Source of the DNA: a virus
Direction: 5' to 3' (one strand)
IMG/VR virus record: IMGVR_UViG_3300037502_001811
Span: 1-23,047 of that record
Length of the DNA: 23,047 nt
Shown: piece after piece, positions 15,640 through 21,009 of the stretch
Layout of the letters: each line of letters opens with the position of its first letter
Numbering within the stretch: position 1 is the first letter of the stretch
Made by a program: the position numbers and the translations under genes
The notes under the pieces: model-generated
The model's database searches: none
Told to the model about the DNA's origin: nothing
What the model saw: only the letters and a program-made list of their open reading frames with translations

Positions 15640-16725
15640 TTACTCGACCATGTCGAGAATTTTCCCGGCCTCAGTTTCAAGGTCTACCCGGTCGGCGGTC
15701 CACGGAATTGATTTCGCGTATGCGGTCGCGCCCGTTACCGTGTCCCATAGCGTCTCGATCGGGCGGCCCTCTTCGGCCTCATGGGCCGCCTTGATTCGCA
15801 CGGCCACGCGTGGGCCGAATCGGTTCGCTAAAAACGCGTCGACTTTATCGATTTTAGACTCGCGCGCGGCTTTTAATACCGCGTTAACGTTGGCCGCGCT
15901 CGACTGTGAATAGGCGATCAATGCGGGGGTCACCTCTTCCACAAAACGATCGGGCGCGCTCGCCGTATGACGCAGGCTAATTTCCTCCAGTTCATGAGCC
16001 CCCCAGACGATACGATTCGAGCAAACGTAATCAAAAAGAAACGTCTTTACGCGAAGGGCCCCGGCCCCGACTTCGGAATTGCTGACAAAAAACCCGCGCG
16101 CGAGTGTGCCCGTCTGGCCGTCGCGGCGACCGGGCATTTCGATGCGGTTTTCTTCGTCGGCCAGAAAGACGAAACAATCGCGATCGCCCGCGTAGAGTGT
16201 CGTATTTTCCCGGTCTACTTCGACGCGTTTCCCGAAAATCCCCGGAACGCGGAAATCCCCGTTCACCCCGTCGCCGAATCGGTCGATCAAGGCGCGGATT
16301 ACGTCAGAATTCCAGATTCGGCCATACCGGGGGCCGGTCATTGCTCTAATTTGATCGGAACCATTGCGAGACAGTAAGACCCCCGTATCTTGCGCGTCGC
16401 GGGTTACTTGAAAACCATAATTAAGACAATCCGCGACCAATGGCGCGGGCAATTCCCGAAGATACGCGGCGGGCGCGCCAATGAGGTTCGCGGCTTGACC
16501 GAAAGCCCAATTAGTCGGGGCGTACGCGTGGCCGTTCGGCCCCTCGATCATGAGCCCCGCATTGTCGTCAGTCGGTACGGCGCGCAATTGACGCGACGAA
16601 ACGACGGCGGCGCGAGAAATCGTGCGTTGAATTTCCATGGCCGCAAGCATGGCGGGAAGTGAGGTAAACCGCTCTTCGGCGGGGCGTGTCGCCCATTGGT
16701 GGTGGGCTTGCATTAGTGTAGTCAT
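15640..16725 (-). CDS. DUF932-family protein
   Basis: This 361-residue protein matches the plasmid/phage DUF932 pattern. An N-terminal helical part contains NWAFGQAANLIGAPAAYLRE near residues 72-91. Then come DQIRAMTGPRYGRIWNSDVI near 123-142, a central barrel with GFFVSNSEVGAGALRVKTFL near 211-230, and CSNRIVWG near 235. A helical C-terminus ends ETEAGKILDMVE. DUF932 proteins are common on plasmids and phages and their role is not established. The gene forms its own transcription unit with the shared ATACTCTAGAAAGG leader and a private terminator. Its GC-rich codon use resembles its accessory neighbours rather than the head genes. Confidence 0.85.
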   Translation of the reverse strand: MTTLMQAHHQWATRPAEERFTSLPAMLAAMEIQRTISRAAVVSSRQLRAVPTDDNAGLMIEGPNGHAYAPTNWAFGQAANLIGAPAAYLRELPAPLVADCLNYGFQVTRDAQDTGVLLSRNGSDQIRAMTGPRYGRIWNSDVIRALIDRFGDGVNGDFRVPGIFGKRVEVDRENTTLYAGDRDCFVFLADEENRIEMPGRRDGQTGTLARGFFVSNSEVGAGALRVKTFLFDYVCSNRIVWGAHELEEISLRHTASAPDRFVEEVTPALIAYSQSSAANVNAVLKAARESKIDKVDAFLANRFGPRVAVRIKAAHEAEEGRPIETLWDTVTGATAYAKSIPWTADRVDLETEAGKILDMVE

Positions 16726-16732
16726 CTTTAAA

Positions 16733-16797
16733 CCTTTCTAGAGTATCCCCTCAGGCCAATCCCTCGGGGGCGATGCAATTGTAAACCACAACTTCAA
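16733..16797 (-). promoter_or_regulatory. DUF932 unit promoter and leader element
   Basis: Leader ATACTCTAGAAAGG (16733-16746) precedes the ATG by seven bases and is itself preceded by a CCCC...GGGG pairable segment. Upstream TTGAAG (16792-16797) and a poor CATCGC (16770-16775) sit in the spacing seen in the other units. The leader is clear; the promoter here is weak. Confidence 0.45.
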
Positions 16798-16800
16798 AGT

Positions 16801-16836
16801 AAAAAAAGGGCCTACTTCCCTATGGCGCGTAGGCCC
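16801..16836 (-). terminator. Intrinsic terminator after the 86-residue gene
   Basis: Minus-strand 8-bp stem GGGCCTAC/GTAGGCCC with a 13-base loop followed by seven T residues, about 30 bases after the stop codon. Confidence 0.85.
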
Positions 16837-16866
16837 CGCATTAGTTCCCTAAAAAATTAAAATAAA

Positions 16867-17127
16867 TCAACCGGCGCAAAACTCCGACCACGCGCCCGAA
16901 TAACGTAATTGGATTTCGCGCGGGTTCCAGCGTTGGGCGACGCAATAAACCTCGGCCCCCTCAGGCGCGGCCCCGAACCCTTCGGCCATTTTATCGGGGC
17001 GAACGAAAAACGCGCCCCCCTTCTGATAGACGATAACCGAAACGTTATCGGCCACGCTATAACGCGCCGCTACCTCGCGCGCGTATCGAACCGCATCATT
17101 GCGCGCCCCTTCGATTGTTTTATCCAT
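16867..17127 (-). CDS. 86-residue hypothetical protein
   Basis: This small protein begins MDKTIEGARNDAVRYAREVA, then ARYSVADNVSVIVYQKGGAF, FVRPDKMAEGFG and ends RYSGAWSEFCAG. An N-terminal helix and a few strands are suggested; no motif is recognised. It is the second gene of accessory unit 3, 22 bases after the Cys-rich gene. A near copy of the leader element (CACTTTAGAAAGG, 17135-17147) supplies its ribosome site, but no separate promoter is visible. A strong terminator follows. Confidence 0.75.
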   Translation of the reverse strand: MDKTIEGARNDAVRYAREVAARYSVADNVSVIVYQKGGAFFVRPDKMAEGFGAAPEGAEVYCVAQRWNPREIQLRYSGAWSEFCAG

Positions 17128-17134
17128 TTTTAAC

Positions 17135-17148
17135 CCTTTCTAAAGTGA
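17135..17148 (-). promoter_or_regulatory. Intercistronic copy of the leader element
   Basis: TCACTTTAGAAAGG differs from the other leaders only at its first bases. It overlaps the end of the upstream gene's stop region and gives the ribosome site for the 86-residue gene. It shows that the conserved part extends upstream of a simple Shine-Dalgarno even without a local promoter. Confidence 0.6.
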
Positions 17149-17149
17149 A

Positions 17150-17842
17150 TTAATCCCGCCCGCAGTCGCCCGCGACATGGTGCCGAAGCATAGACCCCGG
17201 CGGGAGTGAGCGCGCGAATGAGCGCACGGCCTCAGCGTCATTCGCGGCCCCGCTCTTACGGGTTCCATGCCACTGAATGGCCGTCGGCCCGCTCGACGCA
17301 TAGCACCCGCCCGGAGTGTCACGGCCTACCCGATTTTTACTCGGCCCATGGGCGACAAAAACAATGACGAAATCACGGTCGCCCCGCGCGCATAGTGGGC
17401 GGCCATTCCCGCATTGCATACAGGTGAAATCGTCGGACAATTCAGCGGGGCATTGCACGAATTTGACGCCCTTATACTCCACGCCCCCGCGCCAATCAGT
17501 ACCGACCGGGGCGGCGACTACGGCGGGGCGGCCAATCGACCACGCGGACACGGCCGAATCCATGTCGTCGCAAGACGCATTAATTACCGTTTGGCCCGCC
17601 TTTGCGACGGGCAACGATGCGGCGTCAAAATGCGAATATGTCCACGCGACGCCCCCGCGCGGCACGGCCTCGAGTACGGCGGCCATGTACTCCGCGTCGA
17701 TTTCGTCGGCCCCGGTCTCAGGCGTCGGATGTAAGGCGCACGTCTTCGGACACGTTGAATAGGTATCAACGGCCCCGGCCCGGTACGTAACGGCAATCGG
17801 CCCGGTCTTTCTGTTACTGCTAACGGCTACAGTTTTAAGCAT
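17150..17842 (-). CDS. Cys-rich phage protein, DUF7227-like
   Basis: This 230-residue protein begins MLKTVAVSSNRKTGPIAVTY and has clustered cysteines: STCPKTCALHP (residues ~29-39), CPAELSDDFTCMQCGNGRPL with CARG (~133-156), GGCYASSG, and GDCGRD at the end. The order S.NRKTGPI.V......TCP.TC, then a C..CG...C segment followed by VIVFVAHG, matches a phage family assigned from memory to DUF7227. The cysteines could bind zinc or an iron-sulfur cluster; no activity is known. It is the first gene of accessory unit 3, with a promoter that overlaps the previous terminator hairpin. Confidence 0.75.
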   Translation of the reverse strand: MLKTVAVSSNRKTGPIAVTYRAGAVDTYSTCPKTCALHPTPETGADEIDAEYMAAVLEAVPRGGVAWTYSHFDAASLPVAKAGQTVINASCDDMDSAVSAWSIGRPAVVAAPVGTDWRGGVEYKGVKFVQCPAELSDDFTCMQCGNGRPLCARGDRDFVIVFVAHGPSKNRVGRDTPGGCYASSGPTAIQWHGTRKSGAANDAEAVRSFARSLPPGSMLRHHVAGDCGRD

Positions 17843-17851
17843 TTTTTTGAC

Positions 17852-17914
17852 CCTTTCTAGAGTATGAAAAAAAAGACCACGCCCCTATGATACACGGGGC
17901 GCGGAATAGTTCAC
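17852..17914 (-). promoter_or_regulatory. Accessory unit 3 promoter overlapping a terminator, with leader element
   Basis: Minus strand: -35 GTGAAC (17909-17914) contains the TGA stop of the zinc-ribbon gene. After 16 bases the -10 TATCAT (17887-17892) lies in the loop and arm of the terminator hairpin (17880-17901). ATACTCTAGAAAGG (17852-17865) then leads to the ATG at 17842. Confidence 0.6.
17867..17901 (-). terminator. Intrinsic terminator after the zinc-ribbon gene
   Basis: Minus-strand 6-bp stem CGCCCC/GGGGCG with a ten-base loop, then TGGTC and eight T residues. The stem begins ten bases after the stop codon. Confidence 0.75.
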
Positions 17915-18177
17915 TCCCTCCGCCAGAAAAAACTCATAAACCAGAGTTTTATTCCTGATTTCACCATTTCACCCGTCGCGGCCGCGCGCCCCGCCAATGC
18001 CCTTTTTTCTATTTCGTCGGGGTCTATGTCATACGTTAACCCCGGCGACGCGTCGCAAAAAAGACAATTATTCGATTGGTCAAAAGGCGCGCGATACCCG
18101 CATTCTTTACAATCGCGCCATTCACTCATGACCCACGCGCCACGGATTACCCGCCGGTCCAAATGAGCGCGCGTCAT
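17911..18177 (-). CDS. Zinc-ribbon hypothetical protein
   Basis: This 88-residue protein has two CxxC knuckles, CKEC at residues 23-26 and CLFC at 38-41, spaced 11 residues apart as in a zinc ribbon. An acidic helix follows (DIDPDEIEKRALAGRAAATG), then an aromatic, hydrophobic tail (GIKLWFMSFFWRRE). The ATG at 18177 has AGAGG six bases upstream. An internal ATG at 18129, overlapping the previous stop, would also keep the ribbon but lacks a ribosome site. DNA/RNA binding or protein contact is possible; no specific role is known. Confidence 0.7.
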   Translation of the reverse strand: MTRAHLDRRVIRGAWVMSEWRDCKECGYRAPFDQSNNCLFCDASPGLTYDIDPDEIEKRALAGRAAATGEMVKSGIKLWFMSFFWRRE

Positions 18178-18481
18178 CGTCAACCTCTACGGGGAAGCAT
18201 TCTTCTAAAACGGTAATCCACGCCGAAGTTTCTATACGCCCGTCGTATACAGGGTAAGCCGTCACGGTAAAAACCCCGTCGTCGTCCCATAAATTTACGT
18301 CCCATTCATCGGTGAAAAATTCTTTCCCGACGTAGTCCGGCAATTTAATCACGCACGGGTCTGACCATTCGTCGGCCCCTTCCGAATAATCTTCGGGCTT
18401 GACGCTACACTTTTGGCGCGCCAATTCGGCCAATATTGCGGCCTTGACGGGCTCAGTATCCCATTCAAAAAAAGCGCTCAT
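18122..18481 (-). CDS. 119-residue acidic hypothetical protein
   Basis: This acidic protein begins MSAFFEWDTEPVKAAILAEL, with CVIKLPDYVGKEFFTDEWDV, DDGVFTVTAYPVYDG and RIETSAWITVLEECFPVEVD. It looks like a small alpha/beta fold and has no recognised family. The start at 18481 is set by the ATACTTTAGAAAGG leader just upstream; the longer frame to 18544 would run through the promoter. It is the first gene of accessory unit 4 and overlaps the start of the zinc-ribbon gene by 56 bases. Confidence 0.75.
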   Translation of the reverse strand: MSAFFEWDTEPVKAAILAELARQKCSVKPEDYSEGADEWSDPCVIKLPDYVGKEFFTDEWDVNLWDDDGVFTVTAYPVYDGRIETSAWITVLEECFPVEVDDDARSFGPAGNPWRVGHE

Positions 18482-18489
18482 TGTTCCCA

Positions 18490-18560
18490 CCTTTCTAAAG
18501 TATCCGGCCCAAAAGTTCCGGCCGTCTGCATACGATACACGCACCCCAAAAAAAGTTCAA
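18490..18560 (-). promoter_or_regulatory. Accessory unit 4 promoter, 5' hairpin and leader element
   Basis: Minus strand: -35 TTGAAC (18555-18560) includes the nuclease gene's stop codon, a 17-base spacer follows, then -10 TATCGT (18532-18537). Next come a CGGCC/GGCCG hairpin (18505-18524) and ATACTTTAGAAAGG (18490-18503). The hexamers are identical to those of unit 1. Confidence 0.65.
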
Positions 18561-19009
18561 CCGCCCCCTGACAAATGATGCGCGACGGTAGCCCACGGCA
18601 CGGCGGCCATGTTCCAGCGCTCGAGCGGCGGGGCCTCTACCCCGGCCATCAGCAAGGCCTCGGCCTGATGCCCCCCATACAGAAGTAATTCAGCCTTTTT
18701 AACTGAGCGCGTGGCCGGGGGGTGATACTCGACCAAAATGTACGTCGGGCATTCCATGCTCGCATGCTTCAAATGGAAGGCGATTTGGTGGGGGCTCAGA
18801 TTCACCTTTTTGCCCTTCGACACTACCTTCAATTCGACCATCACAAACTTGCCTACAGGGCGCGGCCCGAAGGCGATCAGACAATCAGGAATCCCAAGGC
18901 CTACGCGCGACTCGAGCCGAGTAATAAAAACCCCCGGCAGATTCTCCCGGATGCGTTGATACAGGGCGCTCTCAGGCTTCAGACTCTTTCCCCTCGTCCT
19001 CGGCCCCAT
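18557..19009 (-). CDS. PD-(D/E)XK nuclease (VRR-NUC-like)
   Basis: This ~150-residue protein has the PD-(D/E)XK core: RVGLGIPDCLIAFG with PD at residues 41-42, then FVMVELKVVSKGK with E59 and K61 forming the ExK pair, and a trailing LSPHQIAFH helix with the Gln typical of VRR-NUC-type phage nucleases. The N-terminal SALYQRIRENLP helix fits the family. It probably cuts or resolves DNA during recombination, replication or packaging; which one is not known. The start is uncertain (ATG at 19009 chosen, no good ribosome site), and it overlaps the end of terS by 38 bases. Confidence 0.8.
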   Translation of the reverse strand: MGPRTRGKSLKPESALYQRIRENLPGVFITRLESRVGLGIPDCLIAFGPRPVGKFVMVELKVVSKGKKVNLSPHQIAFHLKHASMECPTYILVEYHPPATRSVKKAELLLYGGHQAEALLMAGVEAPPLERWNMAAVPWATVAHHLSGGG

Positions 19010-19607
19010 TCTCAACCATAAAAGGCGGGTCTTTCTCTTCGGTGATGTCTTTCGCCTCTACGTCCAAAATCGCCTGGGGCGGCGGCCCACCGTACAAGCG
19101 CTTGATTTCCTCGAGTTTCTTCTCTACTTCTTCTTTGCTCATGGAATCAATCGTGCCGTGCCTGATTTCCTTGCGTTCGATGTAAATCGTTCCCAAGGCC
19201 TGCCCTCGACGGTACTCTGCCTGCACCGCCGCACCAAAAGCCCCGGCGGCCAAGGCCGCGTCGCGTATGGTCTGCATATCCCGCATGTGCCGCTCGAAGG
19301 TCGTTCCGTACTTTGCGGCCAACTCGGCCCTGTACTCCTGAATCGCGGCCACGATGTGCGGGGAGATATCCGGATTGGTCAGACGCCACGCCCAAACCTT
19401 CGCGCTTTTCGGGTTGTATCCTGCCCGTATGGCGCACTCTTTCATCGTCACGGCCCCATCGCCGCTGACCAGTTCCTGCACAAACGTCCATTCCTTCTGA
19501 GTCAACTTCTTCTTTTGCTTCTTCAAAGGGGCCACTTGCGTGGTCAACCTCTTCTGCAATTTATCCGGAAGCACCGGCGGCACGTGCCAAACGTCTTTGT
19601 ACGTCAT
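18972..19607 (-). CDS. terS: Terminase small subunit (TerS)
   Basis: This 211-residue protein would recognise the phage packaging site and load TerL. A Lys-rich linker is followed by KLTQKEWTFVQELVSGDGAV and MKECAIRAGYNPKSAKVWAW, the helix-turn-helix pattern of Terminase_2-type small subunits. Helical oligomerisation segments come next (KYGTTFERHMRDMQTIRDAA, AAVQAEYRRGQALGTIYIER), then an acidic tail. The ATG follows GGGGG by four bases and is eight bases after the previous stop. It lies downstream of the 720-base non-coding region, where a packaging site could be. Confidence 0.85.
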   Translation of the reverse strand: MTYKDVWHVPPVLPDKLQKRLTTQVAPLKKQKKKLTQKEWTFVQELVSGDGAVTMKECAIRAGYNPKSAKVWAWRLTNPDISPHIVAAIQEYRAELAAKYGTTFERHMRDMQTIRDAALAAGAFGAAVQAEYRRGQALGTIYIERKEIRHGTIDSMSKEEVEKKLEEIKRLYGGPPPQAILDVEAKDITEEKDPPFMVENGAEDEGKESEA

Positions 19608-19615
19608 TTCACCCC

Positions 19616-19903
19616 CTAGTTGATCCTACGGCATACCCAGACGCCGTCAGCCTCTTGTGTGACCGAAAAACGCCTTCCTACGCCCTGTCGCTTATAAAAC
19701 GACCTCAGGGCCGCTCGAGCGGCAATTGCCTCCCCTACGGAGTAGACCAAGCAGTAATCCCCCAAAACCATGCCCTTGAACGGCCACTTGTACCTATTTC
19801 GCACCGCGTCATAACGGATGTGGTGCTGACGTGGTCGGATCCCCGGCAGGTACTGAACCGATTCCAGATCAAGCGGGGCGCTTTTTAACGGTAGTTCTCT
19901 CAT
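19616..19903 (-). CDS. 95-residue hypothetical protein (FxV..DGVWVxRI C-terminus)
   Basis: This small basic protein begins MRELPLKSAPLDLESVQYLP and has RNRYKWPFKGMVLGDYCLVY, then ARAALRSFYKRQGVGRRFSV and the end QEADGVWVCRRIN. The layout WPFKGM..GDY.LV, a basic helix, then RFSV....DGV.V.RI resembles a short domain frequent in phage proteins of unknown function (possibly DUF7303, from memory). It is the first gene after the non-coding region and heads the terS operon. The ATG has only a weak GGAG ten bases upstream. Confidence 0.65.
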   Translation of the reverse strand: MRELPLKSAPLDLESVQYLPGIRPRQHHIRYDAVRNRYKWPFKGMVLGDYCLVYSVGEAIAARAALRSFYKRQGVGRRFSVTQEADGVWVCRRIN

Positions 19904-19944
19904 TTCTCGCAGTCTCCAAGGGCCTTTAACGCCCTTACGTTCTC

Positions 19945-19974
19945 ATCTTAACCAACAATCCACTCAAAGCACAA
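19945..19974 (-). promoter_or_regulatory. Possible promoter for the terS operon
   Basis: Minus-strand TTGTGC (19969-19974), an 18-base spacer and TAAGAT (19945-19950) resemble a weak sigma-70 promoter 42 bases upstream of the 95-residue gene. The match is imperfect. Confidence 0.25.
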
Positions 19975-19982
19975 ATCGCGAA

Positions 19983-20006
19983 CCCCTTAAAGGAGAACTT
20001 CTGATG
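19983..20006. repeat. 24-bp inverted repeat, left arm
   Basis: Every base is complementary to the right arm at 20203-20226. The arm reads CCCCTTAAAGGAGAACTTCT plus GATG, so it contains a Shine-Dalgarno-like AAAGGAG and a start codon on the plus strand, followed by a 14-base A-tract. Confidence 0.95.
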
Positions 20007-20252
20007 AAAAAAAAAAAAAATTTCGCCATAACAGAAGTCGCAGCACATTAAAGAACTTTTGCCATATAGAGAACTTCCTTATACATCACCATAAACTACC
20101 GTAAGGAGAACGTAATGATATAAAGCATTGTTTTACATAGAAAAACGCCATACATTACACCTAAGAGAACTTTTCATATAAAAAAAAAAAAAAAAAATTT
20201 CACATCAGAAGTTCTCCTTTAAGGGGGCTCAAAACCCTGCAAAAGAGAACTT
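19993..20252. repeat. Cluster of GAGAACTT words
   Basis: Exact plus-strand copies at 19993-20000, 20069-20076, 20165-20172 and 20245-20252, an inverted copy at 20209-20216, and near copies at 20052-20058 and 20106-20113. One further exact copy lies in the terL leader (14551-14558). They could be iterons or operators. Confidence 0.6.
20203..20226. repeat. 24-bp inverted repeat, right arm
   Basis: Perfect inverted copy of 19983-20006; the arms enclose 196 bases of AT-rich DNA. On the minus strand this arm's ATG is followed at once by TGA. It is preceded on the plus strand by an 18-base A-tract. Confidence 0.95.
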
Positions 20253-20296
20253 TCATTACGTCTCTACACCCTGTTATTACGCCATTTCGGCCCAAA

Positions 20297-20326
20297 TTAC
20301 ACCTTCCTTACACCTCTGCTTACACC
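20297..20326. repeat. Three phased TTACACC repeats
   Basis: TTACACC occurs at 20297-20303, 20308-20314 and 20320-20326, spaced 11 and 12 bases, close to one helical turn. A fourth copy is at 20155-20161. Confidence 0.5.
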
Positions 20327-20624
20327 ACCCCGTTTTTTGCCCCTTGGTCCTTGTCCCATGGTCCCTGACCCTCTCCTCTTTCCTCTCCCCTCGTGCCCCC
20401 AGATCCCTCCCCTTGCCTCTCAAAATTCTTTTAGCTACCCACGTAGCCAAACCAAGCAAAACGGCCCAGAAGCCCTTTTAAAGGCCTCTAAGCCGTCCCT
20501 TGTTTTTCACCCTCTCCTATTCTTTCTCTGTTATCGTCTTTCTGGGGCTGGTCGTGGGCTCGGCCACGTTAAAAAGCCTGTACTCCTTGGTTGGTGCAAA
20601 TGGGGAAACAAATCCAGCCCCACC

Positions 20625-20876
20625 TTACTGCACACCTCCCTCGAACTCCCGTGGCCCTCGTTTTAGGGCCTCGATGAGGTTTTCTCTGTCGGTCATGCCT
20701 AGAATCTCGATTTCTTGGATATCTAGGTTTTCTAGGGGCAGGCATGGGCCAAAGAAGAGGTGGTCTACGCTCCCGATGCGGATCCTGATCACGTGGACGA
20801 GGTCTTCAAGTTTCGTCGAAGGTGATGACGTTTGGGTCGTGGGTGGGGGAGGCAAGGGCCTGTTGGAAGTCTTCAA
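20625..20876 (-). CDS. Small hypothetical protein after the zinc-ribbon gene
   Basis: The convincing part is the C-terminal ~58 residues: LVHVIRIRIGSVDHLFFGPC, LPLENLDIQEIEILGMTDRE and NLIEALKRG, a strand-rich segment then a helix. A TTG start at 20876 has GGAG seven bases upstream but gives a Pro/Ser-rich, 71-base overlap with the zinc-ribbon gene. A GTG around residue 29 would avoid this. The true start is therefore unclear. No family is recognised. It is the last gene before the non-coding region. Confidence 0.55.
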   Translation of the reverse strand: MKTSNRPLPPPPTTQTSSPSTKLEDLVHVIRIRIGSVDHLFFGPCLPLENLDIQEIEILGMTDRENLIEALKRGPREFEGGVQ

Positions 20877-21009
20877 TTGTCATCTCCAGTGTTTTAAAGG
20901 GGTGATCGCAGGGGTGGCATTTCCTGATGCGTAGGTTCCACTCGGGGTAATCCTTGTACTTCCTGGTGGCGAGCACTTCTGTTTTCTCGTGGCAGTAAGG
21001 GCAGTTCAT
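20806..21009 (-). CDS. NrdR-like zinc-ribbon protein lacking the ATP-cone
   Basis: This 67-residue protein begins MNCPYCHEKTEVLATRKYKD and has CPYC (C3, C6) and CHPC (C31, C34), with RIRKCHPCDHPFKTLEM. That is the layout of the N-terminal zinc ribbon of NrdR (CP.C...T.V..SR.......RR..C..C...F.T.E). True NrdR is about 150 residues with an ATP-cone; here only ~25 acidic residues follow, so it cannot sense nucleotides as NrdR does. A DNA-binding or transcription-modulating role is inferred. Its ATG overlaps the upstream stop (ATGA). Confidence 0.7.
   Translation of the reverse strand: MNCPYCHEKTEVLATRKYKDYPEWNLRIRKCHPCDHPFKTLEMTIEDFQQALASPTHDPNVITFDET

Larger units (their letters stand above)
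19904..20624. other. 720-base non-coding control region upstream of terS
   Basis: No convincing gene is present on either strand. The left half is AT-rich with two A-tracts (20007-20020 and 20180-20197), a 24-bp inverted repeat, GAGAACTT-type words and short start-stop frames. The right half (about 20330-20520) is pyrimidine-rich low-complexity DNA with GGTCC/CCATGG words. This combination, next to terS, suggests a replication origin, packaging site or transcription switch; none is proven. Confidence 0.6.

Noticed and set aside
20277-20459. Minus-strand 60-codon frame in the pyrimidine-rich part of the non-coding region
   Set aside because: Basic low-complexity translation (GERKEERVRDHGTRTKGQKTG) from repetitive DNA, with no convincing ribosome site or conserved pattern.
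20500-20934. Plus-strand frame with a hydrophobic start (SFSVIVFLGLVVGSATL)
   Set aside because: Most of it is antisense to two likely minus-strand genes, it has no clear ribosome site, and all supported genes run the other way. The hydrophobic part alone is not enough.
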